This document shows positions 38,727 to 48,086 of a stretch of DNA of 64,000 bases, piece after piece. The notes below the pieces were generated by a model, which saw only the letters and a program-made list of their open reading frames with translations, searched no databases and was not told the origin of the DNA. Position 1 is the stretch's first letter, and each line of letters starts with the position of its first letter. A program made the translations under genes and the position numbers. The stretch comes from an uncultured Prochlorococcus sp. (GTDB lineage Bacteria; Cyanobacteriota; Cyanobacteriia; PCC-6307; Cyanobiaceae), in contig CACNJU010000007.1 of NCBI GenBank assembly GCA_902620895.1, positions 1 to 64,000 of the forward strand. The letters are read 5' to 3'.

Positions 38727-39997
38727 GTCCTTACTCCAAGGGAGTTGAAATTCTTTCTATTGGAACAGAGCTACTCTTAGGAAATATTATAAATACAAAT
38801 GCTCAATGGATTTCTGAACAGTTATCTCAGTTAGGCTTAAATCACTTTAGGCAATCAACTATAGGTGATAATTGTGATCGAATTATAAAAGTAATTCAAG
38901 AAATATCAAAAAGAAGTAATCTTCTAATTACAACTGGTGGCTTGGGACCCACCCCAGATGACTTAACTACTGAGGCAATAGCCAAATCTTTTAATGTAAC
39001 TCTTTTTGAAAGACCGCACTTATGGGATGAAATTAAACAAAAACTGTCAAACTCAAAACTGAAGGACGATTCATCTAGCTTAAGGAAACAATGTCTCTTC
39101 CCCAAAAATGCTCAAATAATTAATAACCCTAGGGGCACTGCCCCAGGAATGATTTGGGAACCAGTAAAAGGATTTACTATTCTTACTTTCCCTGGAGTAC
39201 CAAGTGAAATGAAAACTATGTGGAAAGAGACGGCGTGTGATTTCATTAAAACCAAATTCTCTGATAATTATTCCTTTTATTCAAATACACTTAAATTTGC
39301 AGGTATTGGAGAATCTAGCGTTGCAGAAAAAATTAATGATCTATTAAATCTTAAAAACCCAACTGTTGCTCCATATGCAAACTTAGGAGAGGTTAAACTA
39401 AGAATCACAGCTCGAGCAAAAAATGACCTAGAAGCAAAAAATATAATTAAACCTATTAAAGAAAAATTAAAAAAAGATTTTTCGAAATTTATTTTTGGAG
39501 AGGATAATGATACTCTTCCAAGCGTTTTAATAAAAGAATTAACCAAGAGGCGCCAAACTATAGTTTTTGCTGAATCCTGCACCGGAGGCCTTCTATCTTC
39601 ATCACTAACATCAATAGCAGGCTCATCTCAAGTTTTTCAAGGTAGTATTGTTTCCTATAGCAATGAGCTAAAAAATTCATTATTAAATATTTCTGAAGAA
39701 AAGCTTGCAAAATATGGAGCTGTTTCTGAAGAAGTTTGTGAGGCCATGGCAATTAATGTAAAAGAGAAATTAGGAGCAGATTGGGCAATCGCAATTAGTG
39801 GAATAGCTGGTCCTACTGGAGGCAGTCAAGAAAAACCAATTGGACTTGTCCACATCTCAATTTCAGGACCGAACAATCACATAACTAATATAAAAAAACT
39901 ATTTAACTCAACCCGTAATAGAATAGAAATTCAAACACTAAGTGTAAATGTGTGTTTGAACAGTCTCAGATTAATCCTATTATCGAATAGTAAGTAA
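38723..39997 (+). CDS. cinA: CinA-like protein
   Basis: The 424-residue protein joins an N-terminal MoCF-like domain ([52 protein letters not shown]) to a C-terminal PncC-like amidase domain ([40 protein letters not shown]-like [18 protein letters not shown]). CinA/PncC enzymes act in pyridine nucleotide recycling (ADP-ribose pyrophosphatase and NMN deamidase). It sits between glyA and leuC. Confidence 0.93.
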   Translation: MSPYSKGVEILSIGTELLLGNIINTNAQWISEQLSQLGLNHFRQSTIGDNCDRIIKVIQEISKRSNLLITTGGLGPTPDDLTTEAIAKSFNVTLFERPHLWDEIKQKLSNSKLKDDSSSLRKQCLFPKNAQIINNPRGTAPGMIWEPVKGFTILTFPGVPSEMKTMWKETACDFIKTKFSDNYSFYSNTLKFAGIGESSVAEKINDLLNLKNPTVAPYANLGEVKLRITARAKNDLEAKNIIKPIKEKLKKDFSKFIFGEDNDTLPSVLIKELTKRRQTIVFAESCTGGLLSSSLTSIAGSSQVFQGSIVSYSNELKNSLLNISEEKLAKYGAVSEEVCEAMAINVKEKLGADWAIAISGIAGPTGGSQEKPIGLVHISISGPNNHITNIKKLFNSTRNRIEIQTLSVNVCLNSLRLILLSNSK

Positions 39998-40010
39998 CTA
40001 TTTTTACAAA

Positions 40011-41417
40011 TTGAGTCAAGATACCCTATTTGATAAAGTTTGGGATTTGCATAAAGTTTCAAGTCTTCCTGGAGGATCTGATCAAATATTTATTGGTCTT
40101 CATCTTATCCATGAAGTGACGAGTCCTCAAGCATTTGGCGCTTTAAAGGACAAAAACTTAAGAGTAAAATTCCCTGAAAGAACTGTTGCAACTGTTGATC
40201 ATATTGTGCCAACAGATAATCAGAGCAGGCCTTTCAAAGATAATCTGGCTGAACAGATGATTAAAACTCTTGAGAAGAATTGCTTAGAACATAAAATAAG
40301 ATTTTTTAATATTGGTAGTGGTAGTCAAGGAATAGTTCATGTGGTAGCACCAGAATTAGGGCTAACTCAGCCAGGAATGTCAATCGCTTGCGGAGATTCG
40401 CATACTTCAACTCATGGGGCTTTTGGATCAATTGCTTTTGGGATCGGTACAAGTCAAGTAAGAGATGTTCTTGCTACACAAACCATAGCCATGAATAAAT
40501 TGAAAGTGAGGCAGATTTGGTGTGACAATAAATTATCTAAGGGTGTTTATGCCAAGGATTTAGTACTTCATATCATTAATGAACTTGGTGTAAAGGCAGG
40601 AGTAGGGTTCGCATATGAATTTGCAGGCCCTGCGATAGATGAATTATCAATGGAAGAAAGGATGACGATATGCAATATGTCTATTGAAGGGGGAGCAAGA
40701 TGCGGCTACATAAACCCTGATGAAAAGACCTTTAATTACATTAAAAATAAATTATGTGCTCCAAAAAATGAGCATTGGGATAATGCGGTGACATGGTGGA
40801 AATCATTAAAAAGTCATGAAAATTCAATTTATGATGATGTAATTAAATTAGATGCTTCTAAGGTGGAACCAACCGTAACTTGGGGGATTACTCCCGGCCA
40901 AAGTATAAGCATTAATCAACAAATTCCTCTTTTAGATGACTTATCCCCAAATGACCAATTAGTTGCAAAAGAGGCTTATGAATATATGAATTTCAAACCA
41001 GGACAATTAATAAAAGATACTCCAATAGATGTTTGTTTCATAGGTAGTTGCACAAATGGAAGAATCAGTGACTTAAAAGTTGCAGCTAAAATATTAAAAG
41101 ACAAAAAAGTATCCAAAAATGTCAAAGCATTTGTAGTTCCAGGTTCAGAAAAGGTAGCCACTGAAGCAAAGAAAGAAGGTATTGATCAGATTTTTAAGGA
41201 TTCTGGATTTCAATGGAGAGAGCCTGGCTGCTCAATGTGTCTAGCAATGAATTCAGACAAACTATTAGGTAATCAAATTAGTGCTAGTTCTAGTAATAGA
41301 AATTTCAAGGGTAGGCAAGGTTCTCCCAGTGGAAGAACACTTCTCATGAGTCCAGCAATGGTTGCTGCTGCTGCAATTAACGGCAAAGTCAGTGACGTTA
41401 GAGAATTTGTCAACTGA
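40011..41417 (+). CDS. leuC: 3-isopropylmalate dehydratase large subunit
   Basis: LeuC with LeuD isomerises 2- to 3-isopropylmalate in leucine synthesis. The 468-residue protein has the [4Fe-4S] ligands in [14 protein letters not shown] and [13 protein letters not shown], plus the aconitase-type [20 protein letters not shown]. It starts at TTG 40011, 13 bases after cinA. The stop TGA shares its last base with the leuD ATG. Confidence 0.97.
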   Translation: MSQDTLFDKVWDLHKVSSLPGGSDQIFIGLHLIHEVTSPQAFGALKDKNLRVKFPERTVATVDHIVPTDNQSRPFKDNLAEQMIKTLEKNCLEHKIRFFNIGSGSQGIVHVVAPELGLTQPGMSIACGDSHTSTHGAFGSIAFGIGTSQVRDVLATQTIAMNKLKVRQIWCDNKLSKGVYAKDLVLHIINELGVKAGVGFAYEFAGPAIDELSMEERMTICNMSIEGGARCGYINPDEKTFNYIKNKLCAPKNEHWDNAVTWWKSLKSHENSIYDDVIKLDASKVEPTVTWGITPGQSISINQQIPLLDDLSPNDQLVAKEAYEYMNFKPGQLIKDTPIDVCFIGSCTNGRISDLKVAAKILKDKKVSKNVKAFVVPGSEKVATEAKKEGIDQIFKDSGFQWREPGCSMCLAMNSDKLLGNQISASSSNRNFKGRQGSPSGRTLLMSPAMVAAAAINGKVSDVREFVN

Positions 41418-42037
41418 TGAAATCAAAGTTTACTCCCCCAATTGGAAAAATTTCAAATATCAACGGGCAATGTATTACATTGATTGGTAACGACATCGAT
41501 ACAGATCGTATAATTCCAGCGCGTTTTTTGAAGTGTGTTAGCTTTGATTCATTGGGTGAATCTGTTTTTGAAGACGATAGAAAAACTTTAAAAGGAAAGC
41601 ATCCTTTTGATCTAGAAGAAAACAAAAATGCCTCAATACTAATCGTTAATAGCAATTTTGGATGTGGTTCCAGCAGAGAACATGCCCCCCAAGCGCTATT
41701 GAGATGGGGTATAAAAGCAATTATAGGCGAGAGTTTCGCCGACATATTTTATAGTAACTGTATTGCGATAGGAATTCCATGTTGTACGCTACCTAAAAAA
41801 GCCATAGAAGAAATACAGAACTATTGCAATAATAAATTATTATTTTTAGAAATTGATCTGAAAAAATCCATAGCAAAATCAGAAGATTTAAATTTCAATC
41901 TTGAGATTAAAGTAAGCTCAAGAAAAATGTTTTTATCAGGAGAATGGGATGCTACTTCAACACTACTTGAGAATGAAAATTTAATAGAAAATAAATTTAA
42001 CCAATTACCCTATATAAAATTTAATACTAATTTGTAA
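41417..42037 (+). CDS. leuD: 3-isopropylmalate dehydratase small subunit
   Basis: This 206-residue swivel subunit completes the isopropylmalate isomerase. Typical segments are IGNDIDTDRIIPARFLK, NSNFGCGSSREHAPQALLRW, IIGESFADIFYSNCIAIGI and FLSGEWDATSTLLEN. The ATG overlaps the leuC stop by one base, a coupled pair. It ends three bases before the convergent LptD-like gene. Confidence 0.97.
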   Translation: MKSKFTPPIGKISNINGQCITLIGNDIDTDRIIPARFLKCVSFDSLGESVFEDDRKTLKGKHPFDLEENKNASILIVNSNFGCGSSREHAPQALLRWGIKAIIGESFADIFYSNCIAIGIPCCTLPKKAIEEIQNYCNNKLLFLEIDLKKSIAKSEDLNFNLEIKVSSRKMFLSGEWDATSTLLENENLIENKFNQLPYIKFNTNL

Positions 42038-42040
42038 TAG

Positions 42041-44035
42041 CTATTTAAATCCAAAGAGACTAAAAGAAATACCTCCTGCTTGATTATGAGGTTGATAAAA
42101 AATACCAAATTCATAGGATCTTTTTTTCCAATTTAAAGAAATTTTAGAATCTATAAATTCACCATAATCATTTGAATCACTTGTTAAGTTCAAAGTTCCA
42201 AAACTTTTAAGAATGATTGGTCCATATAGTTGTTGATCAAGAGAAATCTCTAAGATGAAGTTCTCATAATTCTGATCAAACTTAAAAACACTTTCGCCAC
42301 TATCAAATTTGTAAAAAGGTAAAAGACTTATACGAGTATAGTCAAAAGTTTTATTTTTAAAATTACCAAATATTAATTCTGGGCCTAAACCTAGTCCTAA
42401 ATATTCTTTGTGATCACCATTTTCATAGAAAGAATATGATGCTTCCAATTTGGAATTAAGACTTAAGCCTTTTGTTATTGGTTCAGGAATATACTTGTAT
42501 GAAATATCAACAGATTTCTTTTCAGGTTCTACCGTTCTAATTGGAAAATTCTGATCAAGAGAATAAAACATATTACCTTTCATATTAGTTACTAATTTTT
42601 TATTATTTAGAGCCTCTGCTGTTATTTTGGCCAAACCAAAAGATAAAAATTCTGACTTTTTAATACCATCAATAATCCAAGTATTTTCTTTTTGCAATTT
42701 TGAACCATAACCTGAGTAAATTTCTGCTTCACCCAAGGAACCATTCCAAACCCTCTCTCTATAAATTCCATAAAAACTTTTTTTCCATTTTGAATCTAAG
42801 AAATCAATTTCTTTAATCAATTTGGTTTTAAATCTAAATGCATCTGAAAATTTATCAAAATCAAAAGAATTTAAATTCTTATCTATTTCTAAATCCCAAT
42901 TTTTTATTTTGCCTTTTATCTGGGATTTTAGAGCAAAATAATCTTCAAAACTTGAATTTCTCTTAACTCTATCTGAAGTGATTGATTCGTCGTTCTTTAC
43001 AAAACTTTTTGTATACCCTTTTAATGACCTCTGAATTAGAAATTGCGGCTCTAAATCAAGGACAAAATCATTAGAAATATCTATAGAGTTAAATTTCCGA
43101 CCAATAAAATAACCGTCTTTATCTAAGTTTTCATATCCTAAATTCCACTTATTTTCAAAGGAAAAAAATTCTTCAGACTTACTTAAAGTTCTATCTCCAA
43201 GCCAAAATGGAATTGCAACTTTTTCTTCAATTATTAAATAGTTCATTGATGACTTAAATCGCAATTTCTCTGGCTCAGAAATAACTTTTAATGAGTTAAT
43301 GGCTAATTTAACCTGTTTCGATTCAAGTAAATCATTACTAAATACAGCCTTTTTGCTTTCCCATTTTTGGCCATCTATAGATAGTTTATCTGTAAAAAAT
43401 AACCAATTTTCAACTTTGCTAGGAGTATTTAAAACTTCCTTTTTTTTTAATTCAAGTAAATTTTCTATCTTATTAGAATCTAATAAGCTGAAATTTGCGG
43501 ATAAATCTTCAATTAATGTATTGGTATTAATAGACCCCTCAACATCTAATAAATATCCTTTTTCGCTAATAAAACTGTACTCTAGTTGTGCAACTTTAAA
43601 GAATTGATCACCTAATTCCAAAGATACATTTCCTTTTGCACTAATTTTTTTATTTAACTTATCGTAAATTAAAGTATCTGCTTTAAGAATTTTACCTCTA
43701 TGCGAAACGGATACATTTCCCTCTGCATAAATAACATCATTTATTTCAGACTGTTTATCAGATTGGATTATTAATTCTTCTTGATTTCTTACTTTAGCTT
43801 CTAAAAGTGAATCAAGATTTTTCTTTAATAAATTTACATAGGGAGTAGTATCAAAGAAAGTTTCGGAAAAAATTGATGAAGTTTCTTTATTAGATATTTT
43901 TGATAAAGCTAATTTTTTATTTCGATTATTGATATTTTTATTAATTTGTAGATGTTCAGCTGATTCTGATGGCTGTAGAAAATTAATAAACAGAAATGAA
44001 TAAAATATTACTTTTTTTGAAATTCCAGGAAACAA
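42041..44035 (-). CDS. LptD-like outer-membrane protein (DUF3769, cyanobacterial type)
   Basis: The 664-residue protein begins with a signal-peptide-like segment (KKVIFYSFLFINFLQPSESA). An OstA/LptA-like beta region lies at about 95-155 (DVIYAEGNVSVSHRGKILKA, ISAKGNVSLELGD). A long C-terminal beta-rich region follows, ending AGGISFSLFGFK, as in outer-membrane barrels. In cyanobacteria this family (DUF3769) is the counterpart of LptD, the LPS-insertion barrel. The lipid carried here is not evident. The start is ATG 44033-44035. Confidence 0.8.
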   Translation of the reverse strand: MFPGISKKVIFYSFLFINFLQPSESAEHLQINKNINNRNKKLALSKISNKETSSIFSETFFDTTPYVNLLKKNLDSLLEAKVRNQEELIIQSDKQSEINDVIYAEGNVSVSHRGKILKADTLIYDKLNKKISAKGNVSLELGDQFFKVAQLEYSFISEKGYLLDVEGSINTNTLIEDLSANFSLLDSNKIENLLELKKKEVLNTPSKVENWLFFTDKLSIDGQKWESKKAVFSNDLLESKQVKLAINSLKVISEPEKLRFKSSMNYLIIEEKVAIPFWLGDRTLSKSEEFFSFENKWNLGYENLDKDGYFIGRKFNSIDISNDFVLDLEPQFLIQRSLKGYTKSFVKNDESITSDRVKRNSSFEDYFALKSQIKGKIKNWDLEIDKNLNSFDFDKFSDAFRFKTKLIKEIDFLDSKWKKSFYGIYRERVWNGSLGEAEIYSGYGSKLQKENTWIIDGIKKSEFLSFGLAKITAEALNNKKLVTNMKGNMFYSLDQNFPIRTVEPEKKSVDISYKYIPEPITKGLSLNSKLEASYSFYENGDHKEYLGLGLGPELIFGNFKNKTFDYTRISLLPFYKFDSGESVFKFDQNYENFILEISLDQQLYGPIILKSFGTLNLTSDSNDYGEFIDSKISLNWKKRSYEFGIFYQPHNQAGGISFSLFGFK

Positions 44036-44055
44036 TTTAAATTTTAATTAAAAGA

Positions 44056-44184
44056 TTAATCTTGAGGACTTTCTAAGTCTTTTCTGTTTGGCGTTCTTGT
44101 TGGATCACTTGCCAAAAATCCAAATAGAAATATTCCAACAAAGAAAAAGACAATAGTGTAAACAGAAATTTTTAAGGCGAGCAT
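44056..44184 (-). CDS. psbI: Photosystem II protein I
   Basis: This 42-residue gene is read from the minus strand as [20 protein letters not shown], then [20 protein letters not shown] and QD. The conserved [15 protein letters not shown] and [12 protein letters not shown] identify PsbI, a single-helix subunit beside D1 needed early in photosystem II assembly. The start is ATG 44182-44184. It lies 20 bases upstream (minus strand) of the LptD-like gene and downstream of psbN. Confidence 0.97.
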
Positions 44185-44293
44185 GGAATTACAAGTGCTG
44201 ATCGATTTATATCTTATTAAATTTATAGTTAAACTATGATCAAAAGTTTACTTTTTGTATTTTTGGAAAATTTTGAAATACTTTTAAGATTAA

Positions 44294-44446
44294 TTAATCG
44301 TCATGATCATCCCAAGGATCAGTAAGCTTTGCAGCTTTTGGTCCAAAGGCAGTCCAAAGACCAAAACCAGTTAAACCTAAAAGTAATGCCAGAATTGTTA
44401 CCGCTATAGAAACTGCAGGATCTGGGGCAGATGATAAAGTTTGCAT
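44294..44446 (-). CDS. psbN: PsbN protein
   Basis: This 50-residue gene translates as MQTLSSAPDPAVSIAVTILA, LLLGLTGFGLWTAFGPKAAK and LTDPWDDHDD. The hydrophobic helix followed by GFGLWTAFGPKAAKLTDPWD..HDD is diagnostic of PsbN. It is not a stable photosystem II subunit but is required for reaction-centre repair and assembly. The ATG (44444-44446) diverges from psbH, as in all cyanobacteria and plastids. Confidence 0.97.
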   Translation of the reverse strand: MQTLSSAPDPAVSIAVTILALLLGLTGFGLWTAFGPKAAKLTDPWDDHDD

Positions 44447-44459
44447 CAATTTTGCTAAG

Positions 44460-44491
44460 TTTGTAAACAAATTATGTATAAGTTCTTATAC
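44460..44491. promoter_or_regulatory. Shared psbN/psbH divergent promoter region with palindromes
   Basis: The 79-base gap between psbN and psbH has TTTGT-AA-ACAAA (44460-44471) and a perfect 16-base palindrome GTATAAGTTCTTATAC (44476-44491). The palindrome supplies TTATAC on both strands as a possible -10 for each gene, 30 to 35 bases from each start. A published psbNH RNA motif is known from this spacer in marine cyanobacteria; whether this sequence matches it was not tested. Confidence 0.4.
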
Positions 44492-44525
44492 AATAGCGAA
44501 ATAATATTCGATTTTGTGAATTCAA

Positions 44526-44726
44526 ATGGGTCAAAAAACAGCATTAGGAAGTCTTTTAAAAGCAATTGGCAATTCAGGTCAAGGTAAAGTTGTACCCGGT
44601 TGGGGAGCAGTTCCTGTCATGACAGTTATTGGATTACTGCTTTTGGTATTTTTAGTTATTCTTCTACAAATTTATAACCAATCACTTTTATTACAGGGTT
44701 TCTCAGTTGATTGGAACGGAAACTAG
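44526..44726 (+). CDS. psbH: Photosystem II protein H
   Basis: This 66-residue, one-helix photosystem II subunit binds near CP47 and helps stabilise the bicarbonate/QB region. The sequence [20 protein letters not shown] and [19 protein letters not shown] (one helix), with the C-terminal GFSVDWNGN, is typical. It diverges from psbN. The start is ATG 44526. Confidence 0.97.
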
Positions 44727-44866
44727 ATTTCTAAAAATCGATCAAAAAGTTATCCCAATCATATGCATATTTTCAAATAACCTTTTTTAGAAATTATGTT
44801 TTTAAATAGGTTATAGTTTGCTTATATTTTTATAATTCTCAATAAAAAGAGATTGAGAAATAAATC

Positions 44867-45469
44867 ATGAATGAAATATTTTTAATTGGATTAGGAAATC
44901 CTGGTAAAAAGTATTCAAAAAGTAGACATAACATTGGTTTTCTACTTCTTGAAAATCTCTCAAAGAAATATAATTCAAAATTTTTATTAAAAGATAAACT
45001 TAAAAGTTCATTTTCAGAATTTCAACTTAATAATTCTATTTTCAGGTTATTTTTACCAAATACTTTTATGAATAACAGTGGTTATGCTGTCCGAGCAATA
45101 GTTGATTGGTACAAAATAGATTTAGATCAGATTTTCATAATAGTCGATGATAAAGATCTTCCTCTTGGAAAAATAAGATTTAGGAGAAAAGGTAGCTCAG
45201 GTGGACATAACGGACTTAAAAGCATCATTGAACAAATGCATACAGAGAACTTCAAGAGAATAAGAATTGGCATTGGGTCACCTCCTCTAATAAAAGAAAA
45301 AGATAATTTTAATACTATTTCTCATGTATTAGGAAATATTTCTCCAGAAGAAAAATCAATATTAGACAAAGTGTATAGAAGAGTAATAGAGTCCTTGGAA
45401 CAATTAAATATTAAAAAAGAAGATTATATAATTAACGAATTAAATTCTTTTGATAAAGACCAACTATAA
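44867..45469 (+). CDS. pth: Peptidyl-tRNA hydrolase
   Basis: Pth frees tRNA from stalled peptidyl-tRNA. The 200-residue protein has the catalytic GLGNPGKKYSKSRHNIGFLL, FLPNTFMNNSGYAVRAIV and the substrate loop GKIRFRRKGSSGGHNGLKSI. It starts at ATG 44867, 140 bases after psbH, with the DUF3146-like gene only three bases downstream, so the two are probably cotranscribed. Confidence 0.96.
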   Translation: MNEIFLIGLGNPGKKYSKSRHNIGFLLLENLSKKYNSKFLLKDKLKSSFSEFQLNNSIFRLFLPNTFMNNSGYAVRAIVDWYKIDLDQIFIIVDDKDLPLGKIRFRRKGSSGGHNGLKSIIEQMHTENFKRIRIGIGSPPLIKEKDNFNTISHVLGNISPEEKSILDKVYRRVIESLEQLNIKKEDYIINELNSFDKDQL

Positions 45470-45472
45470 AAA

Positions 45473-45730
45473 ATGCGTTCAAAACCTGAAACGATTGCAA
45501 ATCTAAGTGTTAAAGAATATTGCTTCTCAAAAAAGCAAATTCAGGGGGTTGTTGAAGCTAGTCAATTTAAGTGGACTTTTATATGGTCCTTTAATAAGGG
45601 TTTATTAACGGTAAATCCTTCTTTGGGAAGAGCATTAATTGAAGACGCCTTATTGAGATTTTTATTGAAAAAAGATTATGAACTAGAAGCAGGGAATGAA
45701 TATAAGTTCACTATTTCAGCCAAGTTTTAA
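45473..45730 (+). CDS. Small cyanobacterial protein (DUF3146-like)
   Basis: The 85-residue soluble protein (MRSKPETIANLSVKEYCFSK, FKWTFIWSFNKGLLTVNPSL) matches what I recall as DUF3146, a cyanobacteria-only family of unknown function. No membrane segment or metal motif is visible. It follows pth by three bases and its 3' end overlaps the convergent gene by 20 bases. Confidence 0.7.
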   Translation: MRSKPETIANLSVKEYCFSKKQIQGVVEASQFKWTFIWSFNKGLLTVNPSLGRALIEDALLRFLLKKDYELEAGNEYKFTISAKF

Positions 45731-46148
45731 AATCTATATTTTTATTCAAAGTAAACTTCATTTTGCAATAATCTTCTAAGATAATCAATGCTGATATCGC
45801 ATCAAGATTTTTATTAAGAATAAAAACCTCTCTAGGCATTAAAAACTTCAGACCACTAATCGGGAAAAGTTCAAAATATCTTGCTTTAGCCCTGTAGGTA
45901 GTATTTTTTTCCTCAAAAGTCATTATTTCTTTTTTAAAAAAATATAGTTTTTCTTTAATTTCTCTACTAGAGGTACCATTCCCTAATATGATTTGCGATA
46001 TGTCCTCAACAGTAATTAAATTTCTGACATAATTCTCAAGTAATTCACTTTTGAGAATGATCGCTTCATAAACCTTTTTTTCACTTAATTCAGCTAAGAC
46101 TAAACCGCATTTACTTTTTCCGGGATCAATAGTTATTACTTTAGGCAT
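45711..46148 (-). CDS. RuvX/YqgF-like RNase H-fold protein
   Basis: The 145-residue protein begins VITIDPGKSKCGLVLAEL, the first acidic motif of the RNase H/RuvC-like fold. IILGNGTSS and a C-terminal LDAISALIILEDY, with an acidic residue in the expected place, follow. This resembles small YqgF/RuvX-type nucleases (pre-16S rRNA processing or resolvase-like), but it is divergent. It directly follows the DUF3084 gene with no gap. Confidence 0.72.
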   Translation of the reverse strand: MPKVITIDPGKSKCGLVLAELSEKKVYEAIILKSELLENYVRNLITVEDISQIILGNGTSSREIKEKLYFFKKEIMTFEEKNTTYRAKARYFELFPISGLKFLMPREVFILNKNLDAISALIILEDYCKMKFTLNKNIDFKTWLK

Positions 46149-47114
46149 TTAAGATTCGATCTTTAAAATATTAATTTCAACGACAATTGGTTCTACAGTT
46201 TTACTATTTCTCAAGGATACTACTTCTAACTTAAATTTGATATTTTGATTTTCTTTAAGAAAATCTCTAATCTTTTTTACAAAATTACCATTTGTATTGA
46301 TTTCACTAACTTGTGATCCTTTTGACTTAATTTCATCCCTTGTTTCTCTAAGTAATGATTTAATTTTTAAATTTATTGATTTAAGATTTAAATCACTTTC
46401 TCCCAGAATTAAACTTGTAATAACATCACCTTTTTTGACTATGAGTCTATTCTCTAATAAATCAGGAGATACAAAAACATAATTATCCCCTTTTAAAACA
46501 TTTGTTGCTGATTTTATTAATAAAATCCAGTTACCTCCTTTAGCAGATATTGTCTCAATTTTTGTAATATCACTAGGTCTCCACAAAAGAATATTTTTTG
46601 CTTCTTTATTTTTTGGGTTAACAATTTTCCTGACAAATTTATCAGCTTCATTATAGATTTTTGTTAAGTCAAGTTTTTTATTTGAGCTGGAATTAAGCTC
46701 TGCAATAAATAAAGTTTGTCCTCTTCTAATAACAATATTTCCTCTCCTAAATTGTTTAATATTATTTTTTAATTGATTTAACTCCTTTTCTTTTTGAATA
46801 ATCTTACCTTCAAGTTCCTTTCGTTCTTCCTGAAGAGGTATTAAAGCCTTTTTACTTTCATCTAAAGTTTTTTGCAAAAAAGGAATATCAACAAAAAGCC
46901 TTTGTCTGAATTCTTCACTTACTAAAATCAATAAACCTATAGATATCGAACTAATAAAGCCGCCGGTAATTATCGTTATTATAGTTGCTGTTTTTTTAGG
47001 TCTTAATTTTAAGATACTAAATCTTGCTTTACCAATCTTTGTTCCAAGAATATCCCCAAATGGTGCAATTAATCCCCCTAGCAGTATTAAAAAAACAATT
47101 AGAATCCAAGCCAC
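46149..47114 (-). CDS. DUF3084 membrane protein
   Basis: The 321-residue protein has two N-terminal hydrophobic helices (about 2-22 and 44-65). A coiled coil follows (about 78-118, KTLDESKKALIPLQEERKEL and onwards), then a soluble C-terminal domain. This layout matches DUF3084, found across cyanobacteria and of unknown function. It starts at GTG 47112-47114, 39 bases downstream of ntcA on the same strand, so ntcA transcripts may read into it. Confidence 0.8.
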   Translation of the reverse strand: MAWILIVFLILLGGLIAPFGDILGTKIGKARFSILKLRPKKTATIITIITGGFISSISIGLLILVSEEFRQRLFVDIPFLQKTLDESKKALIPLQEERKELEGKIIQKEKELNQLKNNIKQFRRGNIVIRRGQTLFIAELNSSSNKKLDLTKIYNEADKFVRKIVNPKNKEAKNILLWRPSDITKIETISAKGGNWILLIKSATNVLKGDNYVFVSPDLLENRLIVKKGDVITSLILGESDLNLKSINLKIKSLLRETRDEIKSKGSQVSEINTNGNFVKKIRDFLKENQNIKFKLEVVSLRNSKTVEPIVVEINILKIES

Positions 47115-47153
47115 ACTTTTCCATACACTCAGTACATCATAATTTATGATGAA

Positions 47154-47888
47154 TCAATTAAATCTTTTTGCAAGAGCGATTGGATCAAACACTGTGATCT
47201 TTTTTCTTTCAATATTAAGAAGTCCTGAATCCTTTAAATCTCCCAATAATCTTGTAATGGTTACTCTTGTAGAACCAATAGCTTCAGCAATTGCCTGATG
47301 TGAAAGCCTAAGATCTATTGTAATGCCTTTTTCACCTGCAACTCCAAAGTCTCTACATAAAACCATTAAAAAGCTTACTAAACGAGAAGACATATCTCTA
47401 TGTGTAAGAGTTTCTATCATCGTTTCAGTTTGCAGGATCCTACTTGAGAGCCCCTGTAACAGCAATAGTCCTACTGATGCATCTTCCTCGATAGCTCTTA
47501 AAACAGAATTTGCAGGTGCTGTTATCATTTCAACTCGTGTAAATGCTATAGCATGATAAAAACGATCAGATCTATGGCCTGTTAAAAGAGATAAAACACC
47601 AAACAGACTATTCTCTCTTAAAAGAGCAACAGTTATTTCTTCACCTGACTCATATACCCTCGAGAGCCTTACTGCTCCTCTTCTTATAAGATAAACCCTT
47701 TCAGCAGGGTCCCCAGGGAAAAATATTGTTTTAGATCTCTCAACCATTTCTGTGCTTGCACCATCTAGACCTTTAATAACTTCCATTAAAGTTCTATTAA
47801 TTGGAAAACGTTCTCCAATAGAGTTAATTTTACTTTGTCCTGACTGTTGCGAACTAAAGCGGTTGAATCCTCGTGAAGCAGGTATCAT
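47154..47888 (-). CDS. ntcA: Global nitrogen regulator NtcA
   Basis: NtcA is the CRP-family activator that senses 2-oxoglutarate and controls nitrogen genes in cyanobacteria. The 244-residue protein has the CRP-type effector domain ([20 protein letters not shown]). The DNA-binding helix-turn-helix is near the C-terminus ([30 protein letters not shown]). It ends [14 protein letters not shown]. The start is ATG 47886-47888; an NtcA-type promoter lies just upstream, consistent with autoregulation. Confidence 0.97.
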   Translation of the reverse strand: MIPASRGFNRFSSQQSGQSKINSIGERFPINRTLMEVIKGLDGASTEMVERSKTIFFPGDPAERVYLIRRGAVRLSRVYESGEEITVALLRENSLFGVLSLLTGHRSDRFYHAIAFTRVEMITAPANSVLRAIEEDASVGLLLLQGLSSRILQTETMIETLTHRDMSSRLVSFLMVLCRDFGVAGEKGITIDLRLSHQAIAEAIGSTRVTITRLLGDLKDSGLLNIERKKITVFDPIALAKRFN

Positions 47889-47908
47889 AAATATCTTGAC
47901 TATTAGAA

Positions 47909-47950
47909 AATTTAAGGAGACACTCTAAAATATCTTGTATCAACAGTAAC
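47909..47950 (-). promoter_or_regulatory. NtcA-activated promoter of ntcA
   Basis: On the minus strand GTTACTGTTGATAC (47950-47937) fits the relaxed NtcA consensus GT-N10-AC; one half-site is GTT instead of GTA. Exactly 22 bases downstream is TAAATT (47914-47909), a TAN3T -10 box. This is the class II NtcA spacing. Transcription would start about 14 bases before the ATG, giving a very short leader. Confidence 0.6.
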
Positions 47951-48086
47951 AATTTTCAATTCTTATTAGTACATGAGTAAGGCTTATCAGTCAGTTTTCG
48001 TTTCCTTAACCCCTTTTTTAAGTAAAATTACACTATATGCAGCGTCAATAGATTCTAATTATACTGCATATAGAAAAATCTAAATA

